A DNA stretch of 64,000 nt, taken from the NCBI GenBank assembly GCA_013538715.1, contig JACAFH010000001.1, forward strand, positions 1 to 64,000, read 5' to 3'. Position numbers and translations under genes: made by a program. Below the pieces are notes generated by a model. It was not told the DNA's origin, did no database searches, and worked only from the letters and a program-made list of their open reading frames with translations. Positions 35,285 to 45,170 of this stretch are shown here, in pieces (within the stretch, counting starts at the first letter, position 1; the number at the start of each line of letters is the position of its first letter). The DNA comes from Candidatus Nitrosothermus koennekei (GTDB lineage Archaea > Thermoproteota > Nitrososphaeria > Nitrososphaerales > Nitrosocaldaceae).

Positions 35285-36373
35285 TTATGTTATAACAGAG
35301 TTGATCATATCATTATCAAACGCTTCTTTTATCTCCATAGCTATTCTCCTCCCAACTCCAAATATCTTACCATACATATACTTACTATATGGGGATGTAG
35401 TTGCTAATATAGGGTTGCCTGGTACTCTTAATGATACATCGTAGACTATGATCTCAAGATCTTTAGTTACTACACTTTGTAAAGAGAAAGGTCCTATCAA
35501 TCCAGGATTATACTCTTCCTTACAGGCTTCAACAAATCTATCACCAATATCTATTACTTTCTCAAGCATTGATTCTCTTATACTTGCTGGTATATGTCCT
35601 ATCTCTATATTCTGTAACTCTATATCCATCTCTAATTGCTCTCTTGCTGGAATATTAACAAAATCATACAAATTGGTTTGTAATCTTCTCTCTATTCCAA
35701 GAAACTCTACTCTTTCATTTATCACAGAATTGAAGAAGTTAAAGTTAAAATACGTACCTATTAGAAGCTCTTCTATAATAGAGTTCTTTAACCCTTCTCT
35801 ATTTACTAAACCCTTTTTTATCTTCTCTTCACTCTTCTTCTTATAATCTTCATATGAATTCACTATGAAGAATGCCCTTTCTAATCTCCTCTCTGCTTCT
35901 TGAACCTTAACTATCGAAGGAGCGTCAATCTCTTCTGGTTTTAATATTCGAGGATGTTTAATTCCCGCTTTCTCTAACAAATAATATTGATTCCTTGCTT
36001 CACTCCTCTCTTCAGCTCTAAATAACATTCTATTACCAAATATTGGTAGTAATAGATCATTTTCTATAGCATCATATCCTAAATATACGATGAATGATCT
36101 GTGAGGAATTATTATAGAATTCTTCCTCTTTAAAAGAATCTGGTTCTCTGGTTTGAGGATATCTTCAAATTTATCTAATATAAGTATATCATCTGCTATT
36201 CTCTTAAATCTTTGATAAGGCTTCTCTCTACCTTTCTGGCATATTACTAGTGTCTTTAAACCTTCGTCCTTAGCTCCATCCATTATCTCTAATGCAGAGT
36301 GACTCCCCAATACTACTATAGTTAAATCATTATACTCTCTAACAATCTTCTCTATAGTATCTTTATCTATCAT
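35285..36373 (-). CDS. purP: FAICAR synthetase PurP (ATP- and formate-dependent)
   Basis: Formylates AICAR using ATP and formate, the archaeal replacement for the folate-dependent PurH step of purine synthesis. The 362-residue protein has the N-terminal LGSHSALEIMDGAKDEG, the IIPHRSFIVYLGYDAIE and IFGNRMLFRAEER segments, and the C-terminal GPFSLQSVVTKDLEIIVYDVSLRVPGNP ATP-grasp metal site with E and D/N residues. PurA, a later purine gene, is at 46955. The upstream 250 bp region holds the divergent promoter with sufB. Confidence 0.93.
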   Translation of the reverse strand: MIDKDTIEKIVREYNDLTIVVLGSHSALEIMDGAKDEGLKTLVICQKGREKPYQRFKRIADDILILDKFEDILKPENQILLKRKNSIIIPHRSFIVYLGYDAIENDLLLPIFGNRMLFRAEERSEARNQYYLLEKAGIKHPRILKPEEIDAPSIVKVQEAERRLERAFFIVNSYEDYKKKSEEKIKKGLVNREGLKNSIIEELLIGTYFNFNFFNSVINERVEFLGIERRLQTNLYDFVNIPAREQLEMDIELQNIEIGHIPASIRESMLEKVIDIGDRFVEACKEEYNPGLIGPFSLQSVVTKDLEIIVYDVSLRVPGNPILATTSPYSKYMYGKIFGVGRRIAMEIKEAFDNDMINSVIT

Positions 36374-36587
36374 TAACCTTATTCATTTCATTCCATATTA
36401 AAAATCATTGCATTATGCAGTAAGATGTATCATATCATTAATATCTATTTAGTAAATAGAATTTGTATATTAGTTATTAACATTTATAATGTGACAAAAT
36501 GTTATAATTATACATGATATTGTAAAAAGTATTTTAACAGTTCTCCATAATATAACTATAGTATATAATACTAATGCATGTTATGTA

Positions 36588-36600
36588 ATGTTTAAATAAT
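36588..36600 (+). promoter_or_regulatory. TATA box of the suf operon
   Basis: atgtttaaataat sits about 28 bp upstream of the sufB ATG at 36623, typical of an archaeal leaderless promoter, and is the only clear one before the five-gene operon. Confidence 0.5.
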
Positions 36601-36622
36601 ATAACAGTGTTATAGATTTGTC

Positions 36623-38020
36623 ATGGTAGAAGAGATAGTTAGAGATTATAGCAGATATGATTTTAAAGATCCTATAGAGATGTATACATATCTTAGCAAA
36701 AAAGGATTAAACAGAGAAACCGTTGAGGAGATTAGTAGGATAAAGAATGAACCAGAATGGATGAGAGAGTTTAGACTTAAATCTTATGAACTATTTATAA
36801 AGATGCCCATGCCTAATTGGGGTGGTGACCTAAGTAACATAGATTTCGATAACGTATATTATTATGCTAAAGCAGTTGAAAAACAAGGAAAGAGTTGGGA
36901 GGATCTACCAGAGAATATAAGAAGAACATTTGAGAGATTAGGCATACCAGAAGCGGAGAGAAAATTTTTGGCAGGAGTGGGTGCACAATATGAATCTGAG
37001 ACTGTATATCATAGCATTAGAGAAGATCTAGCAAAGCAAGGAGTTATATTCATGGATACAGATTCTGCATTAAAGGAGCATGAAGATATATTTAAGAAGC
37101 ATTTTGCTACAGTCGTACCAGCAAGCGATAACAAATTTGCAGCACTTAATAGTGCTGTATGGAGTGGGGGTTCATTTGTATATATACCAAAGGGTGTAGA
37201 GGTTGATATGCCTCTAAACGCATACTTTAGGATAAATGCACAAAATATGGGTCAGTTTGAGAGAACGTTGATAATAGCTGATGAAGGAAGCAAGGTTCAT
37301 TATATCGAAGGATGTACTGCACCAGTATACTCTACAGAATCTTTGCATTGCGCTGTAGTAGAAGTGATAGCAAAGAAGGGATCTACTGTTAGATATACTA
37401 CACTTCAAAATTGGAGTAACGATGTATATAATCTAGTTACTAAACGTGCACATGCTTATGAGAATGCAGTAGTCGAATGGGTAGATGCTAATATTGGTAG
37501 CAAACTAACTATGAAATATCCGTCAGTATATCTATTAGGCAAGGGAGCAAAAGCCGATCTTTTGTCAGTAGCATTTGCAGGAAAAGGGCAGCATCAAGAT
37601 ACAGGTGCAAAAGCAGTCCATATAGCTCCTGATACAACATCAAGGATAATATCAAAGTCTGTAAGCAAAGATGATGGTAGAACAAGCTATAGGGGTTTAC
37701 TATATGTTGCAAAAGGTGCAAAGAATGTAAAGAGTACTGTAAGATGTGACGCGTTATTAATAGATAATCATAGTAGGACTGATACATATCCATATATAGA
37801 GGTTAATGAGGACGATGCTACTATAACACATGAAGCAAGTGTTGGTAAGATTGGAGAAGATCAGATCTTTTACCTTATGAGCCGAGGTTTCACTGAACAA
37901 GAAGCACTTAATTTAGTAGTCTCGGGATTTCTAGAGATATTCACAAAAGAATTACCAATGGAGTATGCAGTAGAGTTTAACAGATTGATAAGATTAGAGA
38001 TGGAAGGTGCAGTAGGTTAA
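36623..38020 (+). CDS. sufB: Fe-S cluster assembly scaffold protein SufB
   Basis: Core scaffold of the SUF iron-sulfur cluster machinery. The 465-residue protein has the N-terminal [13 protein letters not shown] and the long beta-helix core with [38 protein letters not shown] (with the Cys used for cluster assembly) and [21 protein letters not shown] near the end. Length is normal. It leads an operon with sufD (1 bp gap), a Rieske protein, sufS and sufU. The ATPase gene sufC is not in this window. Confidence 0.95.
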   Translation: MVEEIVRDYSRYDFKDPIEMYTYLSKKGLNRETVEEISRIKNEPEWMREFRLKSYELFIKMPMPNWGGDLSNIDFDNVYYYAKAVEKQGKSWEDLPENIRRTFERLGIPEAERKFLAGVGAQYESETVYHSIREDLAKQGVIFMDTDSALKEHEDIFKKHFATVVPASDNKFAALNSAVWSGGSFVYIPKGVEVDMPLNAYFRINAQNMGQFERTLIIADEGSKVHYIEGCTAPVYSTESLHCAVVEVIAKKGSTVRYTTLQNWSNDVYNLVTKRAHAYENAVVEWVDANIGSKLTMKYPSVYLLGKGAKADLLSVAFAGKGQHQDTGAKAVHIAPDTTSRIISKSVSKDDGRTSYRGLLYVAKGAKNVKSTVRCDALLIDNHSRTDTYPYIEVNEDDATITHEASVGKIGEDQIFYLMSRGFTEQEALNLVVSGFLEIFTKELPMEYAVEFNRLIRLEMEGAVG

Positions 38021-38021
38021 A

Positions 38022-39377
38022 TTGAAAGTCTTTCTTTCTTCTTTAGATAAGGATAGACTAGATCTTGAACCTAAATGGCTCAAAGATTCTAGAAAAAGGT
38101 CTTTAGAATATTATAATTTATTACCTAATGAGGTATCATCACTTTATAATAAATATACTAGCATTACTTCTCTTAATAGTGATGCTATCTTCTTTGATAT
38201 AGATAAGAAACAACCTTCACAATATATTCTTAAACATTTTAATGAGATGGAGAATTCGGTATTAAGCGTAAATAACAGTATTAACATCAAGATAGATAAA
38301 GAGCTAGAAGAGAAAGGTGTAATTATTAAGAATATAATAAATGCGTTAGAAGATGATAAAGGATTAATAAGAGAGATTATAGAGAAGATAGACCCTTTAG
38401 AAGATAGGTTTTTAGCATTAGAGAATGCATTATTTAATTCTGGTATATTTATATACATACCACCTAATTTAGTTATAGAAAAACCTATAACACTAATTCA
38501 TGAAATGATAGATAGTTCAAACGTAATAAGAAATCTCTTTTATATTGATAGATCTAGTAGTGCTACTATTATTCAAGAGATATATTCTAATACAGAAGAG
38601 CAAGCATTGTTCGAGCTAAATCAATCATATCTATCAAACAATTCTTCACTAAACCATGTAGTATTACAGTCGATGAATAATAGATCTGTTCATATAGCAA
38701 ATTACAAATCTTATATAATGAGAGATGCTAATCTCAACTCATATCTAGGTGCTTTTGGTGGCTTTATATCAAGATACAAGATAGATAATATCTTAGAAGA
38801 AGAAGGGGCTAATGTTGAGCATATGGAGAATGTACTTGGAAATAATGAACAGATATTTGATATAACAGCTAACTTAATCCATAATAGTCATAATACACGA
38901 GGTAAAGCAATATCAAAGAACATAGTTAGAGATAAATCTAAATCATTATTTAAGGGTATGATCAAGATATCAAAAGAGGCAAGAAACTCGGAATCGTATC
39001 TTGCTGGTCATGCTATAATAATGAATAAAGGTGCAAAGGCAGATTCTATACCAAGTTTAGAGATAGAGAATAATGAAGTAAAAGCAACACATTCAGCATC
39101 TGTATCACAGATAAATGAAGAAGAAATATTTTATCTACAAGCTAGAGGCTTTAGCAGAGAAGAGGCAGAGAGATTCATAATCATGGGTTTTGTAGAACCA
39201 TTATTAAGAAGGCTTACTAGCGAGGCTAGAATATGGACTACATATCTGATAGAGAAGAAATGGTATAACATGCCATTGATTATAAATAATGAAGAGGTAC
39301 AAAAGTTTGTTGAGATAGAGAAAGAGAGTAAGAGGATAGAGAAGGATATATTTGAGAAACATTACAAGTATAGGTGA
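38022..39377 (+). CDS. sufD: SufD-family Fe-S assembly protein
   Basis: Partner of SufB in the SufBCD complex. The 451-residue protein keeps the beta-helix core (LENALFNSGIFIYIPPNLVIEKP) and the C-terminal HSASVSQINEEEIFYLQARGFSREEAERFIIMGF shared by SufB and SufD. It starts with TTG one base after the sufB stop. No ATG gives an equally good position: the next is far into the conserved part. It is followed after 6 bp by the Rieske gene. Confidence 0.9.
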   Translation: MKVFLSSLDKDRLDLEPKWLKDSRKRSLEYYNLLPNEVSSLYNKYTSITSLNSDAIFFDIDKKQPSQYILKHFNEMENSVLSVNNSINIKIDKELEEKGVIIKNIINALEDDKGLIREIIEKIDPLEDRFLALENALFNSGIFIYIPPNLVIEKPITLIHEMIDSSNVIRNLFYIDRSSSATIIQEIYSNTEEQALFELNQSYLSNNSSLNHVVLQSMNNRSVHIANYKSYIMRDANLNSYLGAFGGFISRYKIDNILEEEGANVEHMENVLGNNEQIFDITANLIHNSHNTRGKAISKNIVRDKSKSLFKGMIKISKEARNSESYLAGHAIIMNKGAKADSIPSLEIENNEVKATHSASVSQINEEEIFYLQARGFSREEAERFIIMGFVEPLLRRLTSEARIWTTYLIEKKWYNMPLIINNEEVQKFVEIEKESKRIEKDIFEKHYKYR

Positions 39378-39383
39378 GTTAAA

Positions 39384-39683
39384 TTGTTTATAAAAGTGTG
39401 TAAACTCTCTGATCTCAATGAGAGATTAAGTATAGATATCAAAGGTAAAAATATAATGTTGATAAAAAAAGATAATGCTATATATGCATTAGATAGAATC
39501 TGTACACATCAGTATGCAGATCTTGCCAATGGGTTTATAACAGATGATACAATAACATGTCAGTTACATCTAGCACAATTTGATATAGTTAGTGGTAAAG
39601 TTGTAGCTCCTCCAGCAAAAGAACCTCTAAAGAGATATAATGTTAAAATATCAGGAGATGATATATATATAGAGTTGATATAA
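39384..39683 (+). CDS. Rieske-type [2Fe-2S] ferredoxin in the suf operon
   Basis: A 99-residue soluble ferredoxin with a complete Rieske cluster site: CTH near residue 40 and CQLH near 58, each supplying a Cys and a His. It begins with TTG, 6 bp after sufD, and its TAA is directly followed by the TTG of sufS. Rieske proteins occur inside suf operons of some actinobacteria as well, between sufD and sufC, and may donate electrons during cluster assembly (inference). The other Rieske protein of the window is at 48808. Confidence 0.9.
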   Translation: MFIKVCKLSDLNERLSIDIKGKNIMLIKKDNAIYALDRICTHQYADLANGFITDDTITCQLHLAQFDIVSGKVVAPPAKEPLKRYNVKISGDDIYIELI

Positions 39684-40925
39684 TTGTTGAATGTAAAAGA
39701 ATTTGATGTAGAGAAGATAAGGAATGACTTTCCAATCCTGAAGAGGAGTATCAGAGATAAACCACTCATCTATCTAGATAATGCGGCAACTACTCAAAAA
39801 CCTAAACAAGTAATAGATGCATTAATAAGATATTACGAATATCATAATGCAAATATACATAGAGCTGCACATACTTTATCTGAAGAATCTACCAAGGCAT
39901 ATGAAGATGCAAGAGAGAAAGTAGCAAAGTTCATCAATGCTGATAAGGAAGAGATAATATTTGTAAGAAATGCTACAGAGGCTATAAATCTAGTTGCATA
40001 TACATGGGCTAGAGTAAATATAAAAGAAGGAGATAGGATAGTAATTACAGAGTTTGAGCATCATAGTAATATAGTACCATGGCAATTACTAGCAAAAGAG
40101 AAAGGAGCGTTGTTAGAGTATATAAGGATAGATGATGAAGGTATGTTAATAATTGACGATCTTCATAATCTAATATCAAAGAATAACGTAAAGATGTTAT
40201 CATTTAGTCAGATGTCTAATGTATTAGGAAGTATAGCACCAGCAAGAGAGATAATCAAATATGCACATGAGCATAACATAACCACTCTCCTAGACGGAGC
40301 CCAATCTGTTCCTCATATGCCAGTCGATGTTAAGGAATTAGATTGTGATTTTATGGCTTTCTCTGCACACAAGATGCTTGGTCCTACTGGTGTAGGTGTT
40401 TTATATGCAAAGAGGTCGTATCTAGAATCTATGCCTCCTTTCTTAGGAGGAGGCGATATGATAAAAGAGGTTCATAAGTATGATACTAGATGGAATGATC
40501 TTCCATGGAAATATGAAGCAGGAACACCAAATATAGCAGATGTCATATCTTTTGGCTCTGCTATAGATTATCTCTTGGAGGTTGGTATGGAGAATATTCA
40601 TAATTATGAGCAACGTTTAACCAAATACGCTTTAGAGAAGTTGTCATCGATCAAAGGATTAGAGATCTATGGAACATTTGATGTTAAGAAGAGAGGAGGG
40701 ATAGTATCGTTTAATCTAGGAGATATACATCCTCACGATCTAGCAACTATACTTGATGAAGATGGGATAGCCATAAGATCTGGGCATCATTGTGCTCAAC
40801 CACTAATGGACAAGTTAAATGTAGCAGCAACATCAAGAGCAAGTTTCTATCTTTACAATACAAAAGAGGAGATAGACGCATTAGTAAACTCTCTTGAGAG
40901 AGCAAGGATGATATTTAGGATATGA
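39684..40925 (+). CDS. sufS: Cysteine desulfurase SufS
   Basis: PLP-dependent desulfurase that supplies sulfur for clusters. The 413-residue protein has YLDNAATTQKPKQVIDA near residue 29, EFEHHSNIVPWQ, the PLP lysine in AFSAHKMLGPTGVG and the catalytic cysteine in RSGHHCAQP. Group II SufS-type features (RSGHHCAQPLM) are clear. It starts with TTG immediately after the Rieske stop; a second TTG is 3 bp downstream. It is followed after 13 bp by sufU. Confidence 0.95.
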   Translation: MLNVKEFDVEKIRNDFPILKRSIRDKPLIYLDNAATTQKPKQVIDALIRYYEYHNANIHRAAHTLSEESTKAYEDAREKVAKFINADKEEIIFVRNATEAINLVAYTWARVNIKEGDRIVITEFEHHSNIVPWQLLAKEKGALLEYIRIDDEGMLIIDDLHNLISKNNVKMLSFSQMSNVLGSIAPAREIIKYAHEHNITTLLDGAQSVPHMPVDVKELDCDFMAFSAHKMLGPTGVGVLYAKRSYLESMPPFLGGGDMIKEVHKYDTRWNDLPWKYEAGTPNIADVISFGSAIDYLLEVGMENIHNYEQRLTKYALEKLSSIKGLEIYGTFDVKKRGGIVSFNLGDIHPHDLATILDEDGIAIRSGHHCAQPLMDKLNVAATSRASFYLYNTKEEIDALVNSLERARMIFRI

Positions 40926-40938
40926 GGTTTAAGATATT

Positions 40939-41373
40939 ATGGGCACATCAGATATATATAGAGAGATAATACTCGATTATTATAGAAATCCGAGGAATTA
41001 TGGAAAGATAGATGATGCAGATGTTGTAATCAAGGATAGTAATCCACTTTGTGGAGATGAGATAGAGATGCATATAAAGTTCAAGGATGGAAAGATAAGT
41101 GATATAAAATTTAATGGGAAAGGATGTGCAATAAGTCAAGCAAGTGCATCTATGCTTACAGAGATAGTTATGAAGAAGAGTATAGATGAGGTCAGAAAGA
41201 TTGGTAAGAATGATATATTAGAGTCTCTAGGCTTACAGAATCTAGGTCCAGCAAGGATAAAATGTGCATTATTATCATTAAAGACTTTTAAGCTTGCTCT
41301 TTATTCTTATCTAGCTAATAACATGAATAAAGAGGATCAAGAATTAAAAGACGAGGCATCAAAATTATTCTAA
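40939..41373 (+). CDS. sufU: SufU/IscU-type Fe-S scaffold or sulfur-relay protein
   Basis: A 144-residue protein with three conserved Cys ligands: NPLCGDEI, GKGCAISQAS and IKCALLSL, matching SufU/IscU. In SUF systems SufU accepts sulfur from SufS. It is the last gene of the operon and starts at an ATG, unlike its three neighbours that start with TTG. Confidence 0.92.
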   Translation: MGTSDIYREIILDYYRNPRNYGKIDDADVVIKDSNPLCGDEIEMHIKFKDGKISDIKFNGKGCAISQASASMLTEIVMKKSIDEVRKIGKNDILESLGLQNLGPARIKCALLSLKTFKLALYSYLANNMNKEDQELKDEASKLF

Positions 41374-41390
41374 TTATAAAAAATATTAGA

Positions 41391-42050
41391 TTATTCAAAC
41401 CAGTGTTTATCAAATATCTCTTCTTTCTCCTTATAGATTGTATCTATTATATTTCTCACCTTTTTAGCTCTAGCATACCCTATTACATTTGCAAGTTCGT
41501 TAGTATTTGCATTCATTATAGCGTATGGGGAACCAAATTTATCAAGTAGCTTCTCCGCTAATTTTCCTCCTATAGTAGGAAGAGAGGCTATTAAGGCTAA
41601 TTGTTGGTTTTTGATAGAACTACTCTTTTTAATCTTCTTAAGCATTGGTTTACTCTCTTTACCCTTTCTATTTGCTAGTGAGAATAGTATAAGTGCTGTA
41701 TCTCTAGTAGAATAAGAATTAATTATTGATACATTAAACTCTAATATTATTGATATCAATGCACCATAAACTATCAATGGGTTATCTATAACTTCATTCA
41801 GTAATCTATCATATTCTACAATTATTAATGCTCTCTCATAATATTTGATCATCTCTGAACATTGAGTAAACAATCTACCATCGTAGATAGACTTTACAAG
41901 ATCCCTTAAACTCTTTCTCTCTACAACTAATTCTGGTAATGGTATATAATCTCCAACCTCAAGGTGTTCATAATTTATATTTACACCAAACTTCTCAAGC
42001 TCATAAGGAACTTCACTAGCCTTTTCTCTATCATCAACTATAACCCTCAT
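41391..42050 (-). CDS. XPF/ERCC4-type structure-specific endonuclease (short form)
   Basis: Cuts branched DNA in repair or fork processing. The 219-residue protein holds only the nuclease and helix-hairpin-helix domains: VVERKSLRD at 42-50 is the ERKxxxD catalytic motif, with VDDRE at the start, and LIASLPTIGGKLAEKLLDKFGS plus IGYARAKKV are the two HhH motifs near the C-terminus. No helicase domain is present, as in the short crenarchaeal and thaumarchaeal XPF proteins, which act with PCNA. It is separated by 18 bp from the CBS gene on the same strand. Confidence 0.92.
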   Translation of the reverse strand: MRVIVDDREKASEVPYELEKFGVNINYEHLEVGDYIPLPELVVERKSLRDLVKSIYDGRLFTQCSEMIKYYERALIIVEYDRLLNEVIDNPLIVYGALISIILEFNVSIINSYSTRDTALILFSLANRKGKESKPMLKKIKKSSSIKNQQLALIASLPTIGGKLAEKLLDKFGSPYAIMNANTNELANVIGYARAKKVRNIIDTIYKEKEEIFDKHWFE

Positions 42051-42068
42051 AACATCTAATCACAAAAA

Positions 42069-43247
42069 TTAAGATCCTCTATAATCATACTCGCTAGCAT
42101 ATCTTACAGAACTTCTCCTCTTATTATCCTTCTTCTCTAAACGCCTCTTTAACGCATTACTTACATTATCAAATACATTTGCTAGATCCCATCCAATGTC
42201 AATATATGATATATTCTCTTTTGGAGTTATTATATGCATATCAACCTCATATCTCTTCCTTTCTCCTGTAACATCTTTAATCTTTATTCTACATCTCGCT
42301 TCTAGTATATCAGTATAAGTCTTTCGTAAAAGTTTAATTGCTGCTAGGAATTTTGATTTTGCTAGCTCTGCCTCTATCGGATCATCGGGTAAGCCTATTA
42401 TATAGGCTGGAATCTCATCCTTTATCATCTCTTGTGCTAACATAACTAGATCCCTAATAGTGATTATACCTTGTAGTTCATCTCCTATTTTTACTAGAGT
42501 ATATGAGGAGTTGTTACTTAACATTGTATCAATGACATATTTTATACTTGATGTAGCATCTACTGCTACTACATCTTTATCTGCCAATCCTTTAACATTT
42601 AATGGTAGAGTTCTTAACATCCCCTTCTGCTTAGTAGTCATCATATCTGGTTTCTCTGGGGGTGATAAGACGCTCATTAGGTGATAAGATGTTAACATAG
42701 CTAATGGTTTTGTATCTTCAACAATTGGTAAATGATCTATCTTATGTTTTATTATAAGATTCTTTGCAGTTGCACCCTTATCTTCTTCACTAATAGTTAT
42801 TAGATTTGTTGACATTAAACTTGATGCTTTTACATTTAATTCTACATTATTAAGGCGTTTTATAATATCAATAGCATTGATCTGACCTATGACTTTACTA
42901 TCTTCAACAACTGGTAATGCTCTTAATCTATAATGAGTTAACAAACCTGCTGCATGTGCAATAGTATCTCCCCTCTTTAGAGTAGGTACAACCTTTCCTA
43001 CCAACGATGGTTTAGCTGTATCTATATTCTTATATTCAAGTATGTCACGTATATTTATACTTACTATTTTGTTCTTATATGCTATAAATACCTGATATGT
43101 ATTATGCTCCTTCAGTAAACCTATGACCTCTGAGATCGTACTAGTAGGTTTTGCAAGTAACAACTGTGTTATCAGTTCATCAATTCTACTATTGCGTATA
43201 CTTTCTAATCTCTTATAGAGATCTTCAGACATACTTTTTATTGCCAT
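42069..43247 (-). CDS. Four-CBS-domain protein with possible S30AE-like tail
   Basis: A 392-residue soluble protein. Four CBS motifs follow in tandem, for example VLVEDSKVIGQINAIDIIKR-type segments (ending INAIDIIKRL, ITIRDLVMLA), so it probably binds adenine nucleotides. The last about 85 residues (ARCRIKIKDVTGERKRYEVDMHI and DLANVFDNVSNALKRRLEKK) resemble the strand-strand-helix pattern of S30AE/HPF ribosome-hibernation proteins, by eye only. That would make it a nucleotide sensor linked to ribosome binding (inference). It is cotranscribed with the ERCC4 gene. Confidence 0.75.
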   Translation of the reverse strand: MAIKSMSEDLYKRLESIRNSRIDELITQLLLAKPTSTISEVIGLLKEHNTYQVFIAYKNKIVSINIRDILEYKNIDTAKPSLVGKVVPTLKRGDTIAHAAGLLTHYRLRALPVVEDSKVIGQINAIDIIKRLNNVELNVKASSLMSTNLITISEEDKGATAKNLIIKHKIDHLPIVEDTKPLAMLTSYHLMSVLSPPEKPDMMTTKQKGMLRTLPLNVKGLADKDVVAVDATSSIKYVIDTMLSNNSSYTLVKIGDELQGIITIRDLVMLAQEMIKDEIPAYIIGLPDDPIEAELAKSKFLAAIKLLRKTYTDILEARCRIKIKDVTGERKRYEVDMHIITPKENISYIDIGWDLANVFDNVSNALKRRLEKKDNKRRSSVRYASEYDYRGS

Positions 43248-43322
43248 ATCTATATTCAGAATATAACCATATAAAAACTCATCATGGAATTACTTAATTA
43301 GTACATCTTTAATAGATATGGT

Positions 43323-43946
43323 GTGAATATAAGATTTAAGGATAGGATTGATGCTGGTTTGCAATTAGCATCTAGATTAGAATATTTGAAAGACGATCTA
43401 CTTATATTATCTATCCCACGAGGTGGTGTTGTAGTAGGAGATGTAATAGCAAAGAGGCTAAATGCTGAATTAGATGTTATATGTCCTAGAAAACTTGGCG
43501 CATTAAATAATCCAGAATTAGCTATTGGCGCAATAATGCATGATGGAACATTCATACTAAATAATGATATAATACGCTTCCTCTCAATACCAGAGAGTTA
43601 TATAAGAGAAGAGATGGAGAGGAAGAAGAATGAATCATTAAATAGAGTTATGAAATTTAGAGGCAATAGCATCTATAATCTGGAGAGTAAGAGCATAATA
43701 CTTGTTGATGATGGAGTAGCCACCGGTGCAACTGCTCTTGTTGCCGCAAAATGGCTTAGAAAGTATCCTCTTAAAAGGCTTATAATAGCTATACCTGTTG
43801 GACCTCCTGATACTCTTAATAGACTAAAAGAATACGGTGATGTCATATCTGTACTAATGCCATATGACTTTTCAGCAGTTGGAGAATTTTATGATGATTT
43901 TAGCGAGGTTACTGACGATATGGTTTTATCAATATTAAAAGGGTAA
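43323..43946 (+). CDS. Predicted phosphoribosyltransferase
   Basis: A 207-residue type I PRTase. The PRPP-binding loop is IILVDDGVATGATALVA near residue 127, and PRGGVVVGDVIAKRLNAELDV near 40 is the typical phosphoribosyl binding strand of the COG1926 group. It starts with GTG at 43323. The base substrate is unknown; similar genes in bacteria are sometimes fused to hydrolases. It is divergent from the CBS gene. Confidence 0.8.
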   Translation: MNIRFKDRIDAGLQLASRLEYLKDDLLILSIPRGGVVVGDVIAKRLNAELDVICPRKLGALNNPELAIGAIMHDGTFILNNDIIRFLSIPESYIREEMERKKNESLNRVMKFRGNSIYNLESKSIILVDDGVATGATALVAAKWLRKYPLKRLIIAIPVGPPDTLNRLKEYGDVISVLMPYDFSAVGEFYDDFSEVTDDMVLSILKG

Positions 43947-44244
43947 TAAGATATTACTTATGTATCTATATGGAACATACCCTGAGTTGTCCGTTAATGA
44001 ATAAGAATAGAATGACAATATTGGAATTAGATAATGAAAATGATGTAGATATAAAATTGATAGGCATGTATCATTCAGTATTAGAACATACATTTATCTG
44101 GTAGTTGAGGTTGACTAGATTTCTTATAGAGAATAAGATATAATTCTATAAAGCTTGTGCACCTCTCAAGATTATAGAACTTGGTCAATATATGTAGAGA
44201 GATAGAAAAGCATTAAAATTAACATATATTATATTTATATTGTA
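43947..44244. other. Intergenic region, only a tiny ORF
   Basis: About 300 bp between the PRTase and nadE. One 35-codon ORF (43997-44104, plus) is present but lacks any recognisable feature and I treat it as chance. The last 40 bp before nadE are AT-rich and probably hold its promoter. Confidence 0.4.
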
Positions 44245-45021
44245 ATGAATGAGATAATAAATAAGATCATAAATATAGATTATGAGAGAGTAAAGAATGA
44301 CATAGTCTCATTCTTAAGATATGAAGCAGAAAGTAATAACAAGATCTTTATTCTAGGTCTAAGTGGAGGTATAGACTCTTCCGTAGTATTAAAGTTAGCA
44401 TCGTTTACAAAGATAGGTATTGTGTCATTAATAATGCCATACACTAAAGTAACTCCTAAAGAAGATGTAGAAGATGCTATAGAACTTGCTACTGATTGTT
44501 CTGTAGAATATCATATCATAGAACTTGATAATATATATGAAAAGATATTAGATACTCTTCCTACCAATAAATATGCAGCAGGTAATCTACTTGCTAGATT
44601 AAGGATGGCGCTATTGTATTATTATGCTAATCTTAAGAATGGCATGGTGCTTGGTACTAGTGATAGAAGTGAAATACTTATAGGTTACTTTACAAAGTAT
44701 GGGGATGGTGCATCTGATCTCTTACCTATAGCCTCACTATATAAACTTCAAGTTAGAAGATTAGCAGAGTACCTAAATATCAAAGATGAGATAATAAAGA
44801 AGAAGAGCAGTCCAAGGCTATGGGAAGATCATATGGCTGAGACAGAGCTTGGTTTAGGATATGAAGAGATAGATTCTATTCTATACTGTATATTTGATCT
44901 AAAGATGGATATTAGTAGAGTTAAGAGTATTTTCGATGCTACTAAGGTTGATAAGGTAATAGAATTGCATAGAAGAGCAAATCACAAGCGGATAATGCCA
45001 AAAATATGTATAATAAAATAG
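44245..45021 (+). CDS. nadE: NH3-dependent NAD+ synthetase
   Basis: Amidates nicotinic acid adenine dinucleotide to NAD+ with ATP and ammonia. The 258-residue protein shows the PP-loop SGGIDSS at 40-46, TSDRSEILIGYFTKYGDGASDLLPIASLYK (the nucleotide-binding core), and KKKSSPRLWEDHMAETELGLGYEEID. It lacks a glutamine amidotransferase domain, so ammonia is the nitrogen source. It ends 2 bp before the stop of the convergent zinc-ribbon gene. With nadX at 5.8 kb it completes two steps of NAD synthesis in the window. Confidence 0.95.
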   Translation: MNEIINKIINIDYERVKNDIVSFLRYEAESNNKIFILGLSGGIDSSVVLKLASFTKIGIVSLIMPYTKVTPKEDVEDAIELATDCSVEYHIIELDNIYEKILDTLPTNKYAAGNLLARLRMALLYYYANLKNGMVLGTSDRSEILIGYFTKYGDGASDLLPIASLYKLQVRRLAEYLNIKDEIIKKKSSPRLWEDHMAETELGLGYEEIDSILYCIFDLKMDISRVKSIFDATKVDKVIELHRRANHKRIMPKICIIK

Positions 45022-45023
45022 AG

Positions 45024-45170
45024 TTAAGATGCTTTCCCTATTCTATATATCTTTGTGCCACAGATGGGGCATACTCCTTGTATTGCTGGTTTATTATTCT
45101 TCATTGTCACAGTAGTGGCATCTTTGATCTCTACCTTCTTCTTACATTTTACGCAGTAGCCCTCTACCAT
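45024..45170 (-). CDS. DUF5679-like zinc-ribbon protein (48 aa)
   Basis: A 48-residue protein on the minus strand with ATG at 45168-45170 and TAA at 45024-45026. It has two knuckles, Cys6-x2-Cys9 and Cys34-x2-Cys37, with a glycine after the second pair (CPICGTK), and matches the short archaeal DUF5679 zinc ribbons of unknown role, found widely in Thaumarchaeota. The ORF is too short for most automated cut-offs but is convincing by motif, and its upstream region contains AT-rich promoter-like sequence. Confidence 0.8.
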   Translation of the reverse strand: MVEGYCVKCKKKVEIKDATTVTMKNNKPAIQGVCPICGTKIYRIGKAS

